Part shown: piece by piece, positions 41,478-51,400 of the stretch
Numbering within the stretch: position 1 is the first letter of the stretch
Layout: each line of letters opens with the position of its first letter
From: JAYQKL01 sp049889535
GTDB taxonomy: Bacteria > Pseudomonadota > Alphaproteobacteria > RS24
DNA length: 64,000 bases
Reading direction: 5' to 3'
Assembly (NCBI GenBank): GCA_049889535.1
Contig: JBMHDF010000013.1
Coordinates: 169,140 to 233,139 of the forward strand
The notes under the pieces: model-generated
The model's database searches: none
The model's input: only the letters and a program-made list of their open reading frames with translations
Told to the model about the DNA's origin: nothing
Program-made: the position numbers and the translations under genes

Positions 41478-42434
41478 TTATTCCCGCGCCGCGCTGTGAT
41501 GCACCGCCATCACATTTTGCAGGCCTTCTGGTATGGTGAAGAGGCGGGTTGTGATAGCCGTGCGTTCTTGCGCGGCGAGTTGTTGGCCACTGGTATCAAT
41601 TTGCCAGCTGGCCAAAATTTTATCTTCCGTGCCGGTTAAATAAATATCAATCTTACCCAGTTTTTGCGGCGTCGCGCTGTTGTTTTGTAGGTCAATATTA
41701 ATCAGCAATGTTTCACCAAGCTGGTTGGAAATGTGCTCGAAAGAAACCGCCGTGACATTAAGCCCCTGACCGTCCAGTTGCGCAATATCGCGCGCAGAGG
41801 GGGCTTGCTTGAGGGCATATAAATAAGTGCCAAATGCGGTTGCGCCAAGCAAAAGCGTGACAGTGATGGCCAGCAAAAAAGACCAGACCAGTATTTTAAC
41901 GCGCCCCGGTTTTGGCGGTGTTTGCGTGGCTATTTCTGGAAAAAGCGCATCGGGGGTTAAGGGCACGTCTGCCGCTTCGGCTAGAATATCTGTCGGGTCA
42001 TCTGCAAGGTCTAAAATGATTTCCGCGTCTGTATCTTCTAACTCCGCATCCTCTGCATCTTTGGCATCTTCGGACTCAGCTTTTCCAGGCTCAGCTTCTT
42101 CAGGCTCGGCTTCTTCAGGGTGAGGTGCTTGTGGTGCCGCTTCTTCTGTCTCTACATTATCAGCTTCGCCATCATCAAGCGCGTCGCTCGATTGTATCGC
42201 CTGAACGAAATCGGACAGGGTTTCATTGAGCGCATCATCTGGGCCGCTCGTTCCATCGGCATGCTCTTGAGAGGCTTGCGCGAGACCCAGAATTGTCTCT
42301 GCCGTCTCATCGGCAAAACTTTCTTCCGTCGCTTCTTCCGCCTCTGCTTCCGCCTCTGCTTCCGCCCTTTCTTCCGCCTTAGGCGCAGGGGCTTTTTTTG
42401 ATAAAAATCCAAATAAACGCAACGTATTCACCAC
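41478..42434 (-). CDS. Acidic single-pass membrane protein divergent from the TPS locus
   Basis: A predicted membrane protein of about 318 residues. After a short basic start (TLRLFGFLSKKAP) come ~170 very acidic, Ala/Glu-rich, low-complexity residues that must be cytoplasmic. One membrane helix follows (ILVWSFLLAITVTLLLGATAFGTYLY), then a ~100-residue C-terminal periplasmic beta domain resembling DUF3426. The usual N-terminal zinc ribbon of DUF3426 proteins is absent. The frame opens at 42482, but that leaves only a few bases to tpsB; a GTG at 42434 or 42431 is a more sensible start. The function is unknown. Confidence 0.62.
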   Translation of the reverse strand: MVNTLRLFGFLSKKAPAPKAEERAEAEAEAEAEEATEESFADETAETILGLAQASQEHADGTSGPDDALNETLSDFVQAIQSSDALDDGEADNVETEEAAPQAPHPEEAEPEEAEPGKAESEDAKDAEDAELEDTDAEIILDLADDPTDILAEAADVPLTPDALFPEIATQTPPKPGRVKILVWSFLLAITVTLLLGATAFGTYLYALKQAPSARDIAQLDGQGLNVTAVSFEHISNQLGETLLINIDLQNNSATPQKLGKIDIYLTGTEDKILASWQIDTSGQQLAAQERTAITTRLFTIPEGLQNVMAVHHSAARE

Positions 42435-42525
42435 TATAATTAAACATAAAATTAGTTTATAATTTATTACGCTTTCGTCCAATCTTTTATTGGGTCGAAA
42501 GGCATGTGTAAAAGTGGGAGTGGGT

Positions 42526-45066
42526 TTGCGTAATTATAAAGCAGCTATCATTTGCGCAATGACTATTTTTTTTGTGCGCGAAGTGAGTGCCTCTGTATCG
42601 CAAAATGCGTGCGCGCAGCCCATTGCGGCTTTTCGCCTAACATCCCCACAAGCTTTGGCACCTGATTTCATTGCTGATTTTGCCAGCCAGACCCTGCCCG
42701 ATTGTTATGACCGCCAAGCCTCTTTGCGCCTGACTGACCAGTTGGCCATCCAGCTTTTGGCCAATCAACTGGCATTTAACGCGATTGATGTTCAGGCTCC
42801 TGATGCGCAAGGCGTTTTGCAAATCACCATACGCGATGAAGCGCGCGACGCAAATTTCATCAATGAGTTTCGTCCCTTGCGCCCTGGCACAAGCGACTTA
42901 TCTGTCTCGCGGATTGTTGGCATGGCACAAGAAGGCGAGAAGGTGAGTGTTTATATTGCGCTCTCAGGCGCTCGCGCGCGTGATTTGGATTTGGATCTTA
43001 AAATTAATTGGCTGCGCGATGGTGTTGTTATTCAAGGGGCAAACGAGGTCGACTATCGCCTGACGCCTAGTGATGTTGGTGCGATTATCGGCGCGCAAAT
43101 ATATGCTTATGATAAAGAAGGTCGCTTGCTCGACGCAAAGCGCGTCACCATGCCCGCGGCCGTTGAGGGCATTGAGCGCCTGCCGTTTATTGAAAATTTG
43201 CAGATTGTTGGTGTGCCCCAGGTTGGGCAAAACTTATCCGCCGAATATCAGTTTCAAGATCCCAACCCTGATGATGCTGAGGGCGAGACGGAAATCATTT
43301 GGCTGCGCGATAATAAAAAAATTGCCGGTGCCAGTGGGCGCGATTATCAGCTCAAATTAGATGATATTGGCACGGAAATTTCAGTCCGTGTGCGCCCCAA
43401 AAGTGATGATGGGTTGGCTGGTTATGCGACCAGCTTTGTTTTGTCGCGCACCATTCAAGGCGCCACTGAACTGGCCGAGACTTTGCCGCGGCCTGGCGCC
43501 CCTGCAAAAATCATTGCAGAGGGCTTGCGCGTGCGGGCGGGCGATACAGATCGCTTGGCAGGTTTTTCTGATATTGCTTCTGAGATTATCGCGCCCGCTG
43601 AGTTTGATGCCATTTTATCTGATAAAAAAGGCCGCCTTATAAATCGCGACTTGCTGCGAGAAATTTTAGACCAGCTCAATGCGCTCTATTTGGAAAAGGG
43701 TTACGAGTTATCGCGCGCGCTAGTGCCGCAACAAGAAGTGCGCAATGGCATTTTGAGGCTGCAATTGGTTGAGGCACGAATTGGCGCGCTGGAGGTTGTT
43801 GAGCCGGGCCGGCTTGATCCTAATTTTATCATCGAGTCGCTGGGTCTTGCGCCGGGTGATTGGGTCTCGCTCAAGCAGTTGGAAACATCATTGCGGCGCT
43901 ATAACGCGACGAATAAAAGCAAAATCAGCACACAGGTGGCGGCGGGTTCTGATTTTGGCGAAACAGATGTGTTTGTCAAAGTGCAGGAGCCAGACTTCGT
44001 CGAGTGGCCGAGTTTGCGAGCGGATAATTATGCGTCAGATGTGGCAGGCTTTAATCAACAATCTCTGAATGTTACATTTAATAATCTGTTCCATCGCGAT
44101 GATGAAACAAGTTTTAATTATCTCAATAGCGATGGCACGGAGTCGATGAGTTTTAGTTTCTCGCTGCCGGTCAATTCGCGCGGCACAAACCTTGCCATTA
44201 GCGGCACCAAATCAAACACCCGGTTTGTGGAAGATGGGCCTGGCGCATCCGGCACGGTCGGGACGCGGGGTAATTCCTATGCGCGGGCGCTGAGCTTATC
44301 TCACCCGCTTTATTTTGATGATAAATTTGCTCTGTTTGGATCTTTTGGTTACGCCTATAATTATTCAGATGTGACCCTGATCAACGCGCAAGAAAAACTA
44401 ACCGAGAACCGAATTACAAAATTCTCAGTTTCTTTACCCGCCAGTTATGAAAGCGATAAATTCAAGGCAACGGTTACGCCAAGTTATAATGTGCTTGAAA
44501 CCTCTGCCAAGTCTGAAGTGTTTGGCGCGCTGAATGAGGATTGGTTGCAGGTCTATAAATTAGAGACTTCTTTTTCACGTTATTTGAATCAATATCTCAC
44601 AGCCAGCTTTCGGGCGGATGGGGCTTACACGAGCGATAAGCGGTCGCTTAATTTCCCAACCGAAGTCATTACCATTGGTGGCCCGCGCTCAGTGCGTGCT
44701 TACCAGCCGGGTGTCTCAAGCGGCATGAAGGGGTATCTGCTATCGTTTGAGTTACGCTCTGAATTGGGCAATTGGGGATGGGTCTCATTGCCTGAATGGC
44801 TGCCATCTGTTCAGCCTTATGTTTTTTATGATTATGCTTATGCGCAAAGCCGTGCCGATATTAAAGACCGGCAAGATTATTGGTCTGGCGCAGGGGTCGG
44901 TCTCACTATTCCAGTGATTGCTGAATATTTAAGCTTCGATATGTATCACGCATGGGCATTGGATAGTAATGTTCACGAAGCTCAGAAAAAAGCCGCGAAA
45001 GAAGAGCCCATCAAGTTTTCTTTAGTGGCGCGGATAAAGTTTAACCAAAGTAAGGACGACGAATAA
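42526..45066 (+). CDS. TpsB-type outer-membrane transporter (ShlB/FhaC family) with Ig-like modules
   Basis: Omp85-superfamily pore that exports the downstream exoprotein across the outer membrane. A TTG at 42526 with GGGAG six bases before it gives a clean signal peptide (RNYKAAIICAMTIFFVREVSA); the frame opens at 42490. After a ~110-residue N-terminal region come two modules with the pattern W-L-R-D-x3-I-x-G-A...Y-x-L...D-x-G (about 134-210 and 227-310), like bacterial Ig-like repeats. A POTRA region follows (about 335-505; LYLEKGYELSRALVPQQEV), then the barrel (about 510-846) with GGPRSVRAYQPG, the VRGY-type motif. Ordinary FhaC/ShlB proteins are about 560 residues, so the Ig-like part accounts for the excess. 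Confidence 0.9.
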   Translation: MRNYKAAIICAMTIFFVREVSASVSQNACAQPIAAFRLTSPQALAPDFIADFASQTLPDCYDRQASLRLTDQLAIQLLANQLAFNAIDVQAPDAQGVLQITIRDEARDANFINEFRPLRPGTSDLSVSRIVGMAQEGEKVSVYIALSGARARDLDLDLKINWLRDGVVIQGANEVDYRLTPSDVGAIIGAQIYAYDKEGRLLDAKRVTMPAAVEGIERLPFIENLQIVGVPQVGQNLSAEYQFQDPNPDDAEGETEIIWLRDNKKIAGASGRDYQLKLDDIGTEISVRVRPKSDDGLAGYATSFVLSRTIQGATELAETLPRPGAPAKIIAEGLRVRAGDTDRLAGFSDIASEIIAPAEFDAILSDKKGRLINRDLLREILDQLNALYLEKGYELSRALVPQQEVRNGILRLQLVEARIGALEVVEPGRLDPNFIIESLGLAPGDWVSLKQLETSLRRYNATNKSKISTQVAAGSDFGETDVFVKVQEPDFVEWPSLRADNYASDVAGFNQQSLNVTFNNLFHRDDETSFNYLNSDGTESMSFSFSLPVNSRGTNLAISGTKSNTRFVEDGPGASGTVGTRGNSYARALSLSHPLYFDDKFALFGSFGYAYNYSDVTLINAQEKLTENRITKFSVSLPASYESDKFKATVTPSYNVLETSAKSEVFGALNEDWLQVYKLETSFSRYLNQYLTASFRADGAYTSDKRSLNFPTEVITIGGPRSVRAYQPGVSSGMKGYLLSFELRSELGNWGWVSLPEWLPSVQPYVFYDYAYAQSRADIKDRQDYWSGAGVGLTIPVIAEYLSFDMYHAWALDSNVHEAQKKAAKEEPIKFSLVARIKFNQSKDDE

Positions 45067-45086
45067 GCTTTTTTCAGGAGGGAAAA

Positions 45087-45380
45087 ATGGAAAAGAAACG
45101 AGATATATTATTAATCGGTTTGGGGGTGTGGTCGCTCATCGCGGCGGTGATTTTGGCATTGGTGGCCTGGAATCATCTTTCAAATAAAGTCTATGAAACG
45201 GGTGTGCTAAATGGCGCAACTGAAACGGCTGCCCGGATTTATAATGATATTATTGATAAATCAGCCAATAATAAATGTAACACTGTTTTTGTGCAGTATG
45301 ATGGGCGCCGCGTTGACTTAATTAATGTGCGCTGTCTGCAGGTGCAAAACACTGAGGAGGAAGCCACAGAGGCGAAATAA
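45087..45380 (+). CDS. Small single-pass membrane protein inside the TPS operon
   Basis: A 97-residue protein I do not recognise. It has a basic start (EKKRD) and one hydrophobic helix (about residues 8-28, ILLIGLGVWSLIAAVILALVAW). A ~70-residue tail, periplasmic by the positive-inside rule, carries two Cys 20 positions apart (NKCNTVF, VRCLQV) that could form a disulfide. The best Shine-Dalgarno of the locus, AGGAGGG at 45076-45082, precedes the ATG, which argues that it is truly translated. It lies 20 bp after tpsB and 35 bp before tpsA. A role in exoprotein export or tethering is inferred from position only. Confidence 0.75.
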   Translation: MEKKRDILLIGLGVWSLIAAVILALVAWNHLSNKVYETGVLNGATETAARIYNDIIDKSANNKCNTVFVQYDGRRVDLINVRCLQVQNTEEEATEAK

Positions 45381-45415
45381 TTTTTGTAATATTTGGTTTG
45401 TTGAGTTGAGTGGTT

Positions 45416-48400
45416 ATGGGTAAAGGGTCGCGCCAAAATGGCGCAAAATTAGTGACCTATATTATTGGGATGACACAGGTTGTCATGCCGCCAATGGCCT
45501 ATGCGCAATCAGGCAATGCTCAAATTGTGCCGGATGGCCAAACCCAAACCTCTTTATCTATACAAGGCAATATTACAGATGTGCGCACCCAGACCATTTC
45601 TGGCACGGCGGGCCTCAACTCATTTTCTGTTTTTGATGTTTATGAGGGCAATGAGGTCAACTTACATTTGCCAGATAACACAAACGCGCTCATCAATTTT
45701 GTTCATGACAAACAATCCAATATTGATGGCATTTTAACGGCTTATCAAAATGGGCTTGTGGGCGGGAATGTTTATTTCCTCAACCCCTATGGCATATATA
45801 TTGGCGAGAGCGGGGTCATCAATGCTGGCGCGGTTCATTTGCAAACGCCGACCCATGATTTTATGAATAATCTGTTTCGCCCCAGCGGGGTGATTGAGCC
45901 GCATTTTGTTGGACAGGTTTTGTCCAATGATGTGCCGCTGTCGCAAACAGGCGTGATTTCAGTTGCTGGTCAGGTCAATGCGCTTGAGGCGGCGAGTGTT
46001 CAGGCGGGGCGTTTGAATGTGAGCGGCGCGATTGAAACGGGCGAGCCAGCGCGGATTAAAATTGAAAATATCGTCAACAGCGCGGGCGCGTTTGTGGATT
46101 TAGATGCCACGCCCGACGTGATGTTGGCGGCTGAAGCAGATATCGTCTTGACGGGTCGTGTGGCGGCGGATGGTGGCGCAAGCCAAAGCGCTGGTGTGAT
46201 AAATGTAACGGCTGGTGAGGATATCACGCTTGGCAATGGCGCGCATGTCAGTGCTAGTGCTTCCGGTACCAATGGCGATGGCGGGTGGGTGCGCTTATTT
46301 GCTGAAGACACCGCCTTGCTGGAAGAAGGGGCGGCCATAACAGCCAATGCTGGCGCAAGCGGTGATGGTGGTTTTGTTGAGTTCTCGGCGCGCCAAACAG
46401 TTGAGCTGGCGGGCGGCACTTTGCAGGCGACGGCTGAAAACGGACAGGCGGGAACCGTTCTGATTGACCCTGAAAACTTGACCATTAGCGCGAATTTAAT
46501 GCGTGATGATGGTGTCGCCAATGGCGGAGTGAATAGCAGCGGAACAAGCTGGTCGGCGGGCAATCTGATTTTGCAGGCCGATAACCAGCTTACCGTAAAC
46601 AATAATATTATCATTTCGAGTCGCGATGTTGCCGACCCGACAAATGCCGCCTCGCATGAGAGTGGAAATTCTATCGGGGATTCGGGCAATATCACGCTTG
46701 AGGCGGATCAAATAACCCTTAATACTGGCGCAAAAATTTTAGCGCATACGCAAGGCGGCAGCAGCTATGCGGCCGGTGATATAACTTTGAGCGCACAGGC
46801 TGAAAACAATGCGGCCATTACCATTAATGATGCAACCATACAATCCGGCAATCTAACATTAAGCGCTAATGCAACCAGCAGCCCGCTTTCGGTTTACGCC
46901 AACCCATTATCTACCGCCACCAGCGCCATTGCTTTGACGAGCGGTAGCATTACCACTAGTGGGGATGTCACCATTCGTTCTGTGGCATTACAAAACAAAG
47001 CCGCCACGCAAGGCGCCTTGGTTAGTTTTGATGCGCGCAGCGCCACCGCCACGATTAATCTTGAAGATTTAAACATTACCTCAGCAGGCGGCATTAATTT
47101 GACATCGGATGCGGATATATATACCGACCTCACGCCAACGGGCTGGGCCAGTTTCAGCACAGCCTTGCCAGCAAATATTCAGGCCGCGGTCACACAGTCA
47201 ACGGCGCGGACAATTATTGGCGGCAATTCTATAATGATTGCACAAGGGGGCAATATTGAGGCAACGACAACTGCAGATACGCTGTCCACACTTTATGCTG
47301 AAGCGAATTTTCAAAACCTTGCCCTGACGGGAGCTGTCAATGTTTTAGACACAACGGCTGAAACATTGATTGAAGATACAAGTGTTTTATTTTCCACAAA
47401 TAATATTTCCATCAACTCGCAAACCAATGTGCAGGCGAATGCTTTAGCCGATGCGTCATCTGGCGATGCAAGCCTTTCCGGGGCGTTGGGCTTTGCGGTT
47501 TCGCTTTTAGATGTCACGACCAATACAAAATTACTCGACACGGCTCGGGTGGTGACGACGGGAGATGTAAACTTCTTTGCCGAAAGTGTGGTGCAAAATC
47601 TTGCGGCCAGCCGGGCGGCGTCAGATGCCACAACAGAGGCCATTGATACTGCCCTGTCAGATGCGCTTGATGATACCACGGGCATGAACCAAATTCGTGA
47701 CGGCGAGACGATTGGCAGCATCATCAGCGCGGCTTTTGATTCTGGGCTTGGCAGCGCAACGTCGCAAATCTCTGACGGAGCTGATACGGGCTCAGATGGG
47801 GGCAATTTACAAATTGCCGGCGCGGTGACCTATTCAAGTGTCACCAACAACACCCATGCTTATATTGGCCCGCGCGCGGCTACAGGAAATGCGCCTGAGC
47901 TATCGGCGCAGGATTTGGTGCATCGCGCGCGTGGGGTTGTGCAAAGTCAGGCCATTGCATCGGGCCAGGCGGAAGATTTCGCAAATGGCGGGTCTGCGGG
48001 CATTGCTATTCAGGAAACCAATAATCAGGTGCGCGCAAATATAGCTGGCAATAATGATGACACAGTTTTGCTGTCGCTGACCAACCTTACCATACAGGCT
48101 TTGAGCGAAAGCCATCGCGCCAATATTGGCGATTATAACAGTTATGGCGTAACCGCGCTTTCCGGCGCGCCAACAGCGGCTGATGATGGGATTGGCATTG
48201 CTGGTGCGATTGCGGTCAGTGTGAATGAAACCAACCAGATAGAGGCGGCGCTGGGTGATGATGTTAGCCTTAATAATAATGGTGGCGATATTGTCATTGC
48301 GGCCGATGGCGACACGCGCGCCAAGACGAAAGCTGACGGGTCGGGCGACTCTCATGCAGCGGTTGACGCTGTCTTTGATGTTTTGGATGAAACCACTGAC

Positions 48401-51400
48401 ACAGATTCAGGGTCTAATGATGGCGGCACAGTCGGGATAGGTGCTTCTATCGCCGTTACCATTTCTGATAATGATGTCACCGCCTCGATTGGCGGTGATA
48501 ATAGTGTAAATGCCGAAAATGCGTCCGTTACGGCCACGCAAAATGCATTGTCACAAACCCAAGCAAAGGCTGGCGGCGCGGGGGGCGTGGCCGTCATTCC
48601 TGTCGCAGCGGTAACGGTTGCACGCAATCAAACCCACGCCAATGTGCAGGGCGCTTTCAACACGATGGCTGTGACGGGCGACTTGACCGTGCGCGCTGAC
48701 CAAACCGCCAAGGCCACAGCTTTGGGTGAGGGCGTCGCCACATTAAGCGGTGAAGATGCTAATGCCGCTATTGGCTTGACGGCGGGATTGGTGATTTCTG
48801 ACAATCAAGTCGAAGCGACATTAAACCGTGACATTGCCGCTGGCGATGATGTAACGGTGCAGGCTTTGTCGACCAGTGACATTGAAACTGGCGGTAAAGC
48901 AGGCGCCAATCTGGCAAAAGATGATGACACTGAAAATGATGATGAAGAAACTGGCGGCAACAATCTAGCCGATAGCACGAATGCGATGGTTGGCTTGGGG
49001 AATGCGTTTTCTGATGAAGATATTTCCAGTAGCGCCATCACTGACAAATTGTCAGTGGACTCAGATGCGCTTGGCGGTACAGAGGACAGTGATGAAAACA
49101 AGTCGCTCACAGTCGCAGCAGCCTTTGCCGTTAATTATGTAGAAGATTTGGTCAGCGCGAAAATTGGCAATGAAAAATCTATCACGGGCGACTCGGTTCT
49201 GGTTGAAAGCTTACGCAATATAGATGTGCGTTCTGATGCGGATGCTTCTGCTGATAGTGGCGCTTATAATTTGGGCGGCGCGGTTGGTCTGAATATTGCC
49301 GATATGCAGAATCTGGCTGAGCTTGGCACAAATGTTTTGGTTGATGGGCGCGAGGTTACGGTGCGCGCGGGCATGCGCAGCCTGACAGATGGCAACATAA
49401 CTGATAGTCAAAATGCAATTCAGGCGGACGCGACGGCAGGGGTTGGCACGGGTGAGTTTTCACTGGCGGGCGCGGTTGGCCTAAATGTTATCTTGCGCAA
49501 TCAAACCAGTGCGGCTTTGGTGGCCTCTGCAACAGTGGTGGCCGATGAGCTTATTTTGGTCGATACGCTGTCGACCAATGATTACACAGTGAAGGGTAAA
49601 GCCACAGTTGGCGACACGGCGCGAGTCTTTAGCGGTATTGAAGGATATTTGTCCTCACTGGATAATTTCACGGCATTGGTCGGCGGTGTCAGCACGGCTT
49701 TGGGCGTGGGCACGGCTGATGACAGCCCGGCGCCAGCCTCTGATGATGATGACGAGGCGGGTGAGGGTAATGTTGGGATTGGCGCTGGCTTTGGCGTGAA
49801 TGTTGTCCTCAATGATACCACCACAAGCCGCATTGCTGATAATGCAACAATTACGGCACATACCGCGCCGACGACAAATATATCCGTCACTGCGTCGGGG
49901 CAATCTAATGTGACCACAAGCGCAGAAGCTGGCGCTAAGCCTGATGAGGCAAGTGGCTCTACGGCCAAAACTTCATTAGACGCTGCTGTGGCGGTGGCGG
50001 TGGTAACAAAATCGGTTACGGCAGAAATTGGCACGGGCAATAATCTTGACCAGCTCAATAATTTAATCATCCAGGCAACGGGGGGTGGCCATGCGCGCTC
50101 GCATGCGTTTGGTGAGGTTGAGGCAGAAGAGTCAGCTGTTGGCGCCAGTGTGGCCGTTGCGGTGATTGACGAAAATGTGTCGGCTGGTCTTAACCGCTCT
50201 GTTTTAAACAGCGCTGGCATTACTGTGACGGCGCGCACCAGCTCAACCGATATTGCTTTGGCTGATGCGGTAGCGGCGGGGACGGTTGTGCGTAAATATG
50301 CCGATAAGCTCAATCTGGATTCAGATAATTTGCTGGGCTCGGATGCTTTGGCGCGTGACAGCGACGCTGAAGATAACCCAGCCAGCATGAAAGCGTTGGG
50401 CGGCGGATTTTCTGGCGGCGATGGTGCTGGTTTTGATTTAACGGGCGATAACACAGATGCCGGAAGTGGCGGCAGTGACAACCAGCAATCAGGTTCGATT
50501 AATATCGCCGCATCGGTGGCCGTGAACTGGACCGACCATGACAGCACGGCGCGCATTGGTGATGGGGTGAGCCTCACTTCATCTGGCAATGTGAGTGTGC
50601 TGTCAGATAATGATGTGAATTATCGCACGCGCGGGTCGGGCATGGCGGTTTTTGCAGATAATGCGATTGGGGTGGGTGTTGGCATTCTAAAAACCGGTCA
50701 AGATACACAAGCCCTTATTGGTGATAATGTGACCATCACGGCGGCGCAAAATGTTTCCGTGCGCGCGCTGACTTCTGAAAATCAAGGAACAGACCCGGTT
50801 GGTAACGCCTCCTTTGGGAGCTATGCATCGGCAGAGGGTGTGGCCGGTGCGGGCGGCGGTGATTTGGGTGTCGCGGGCGCGTTGGGGCTGGTCTATTCGG
50901 GCGACAGCCAATTTGCTGGCATAGGAATTGGCGCTGATATTACTCATAGCGGTAATCTGATTGTGCAGTCGCAGGCCACGAATAAAATTGTGAACCGTGC
51001 ATGGGCTTTAGCTGTGGCCAGCGATGCGACTTGTTCGGATCCTGGTAATTGTAATTCTGATAGCAACAAAACGGCTGTCGGCGCCTCGATTGCGGTCAAT
51101 GTCATCACCGATACAAATTATGTTGAGCTGGCAGAGGATGGCAGCTTCACGACAGGCGGCACAGCGACGGTTGAGGCCGAAGATTTAAGCCCAGAAAATG
51201 CTGCGTTTGACTTAGACCCTGAGGGTGATGGCACTACCACAGAAGAATATCTCACGACCAATTACACAACAATTTTACAAAACGCTTCTTATTATGCCGA
51301 GGCCATTGCGGGTGGTGCGGCGCAAGGCGGGAATGCGGGTTCAGGCTCATTGGCGGTTACCGTTTCACTTGGTTCAACAAAAGCGTTGATTGGCGAGGGC

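Noticed and set aside
45480..45737. Plus-strand frame overlapping the start of tpsA
   Set aside because: It is out of frame with a clear signal peptide and TPS domain and has no recognisable product.
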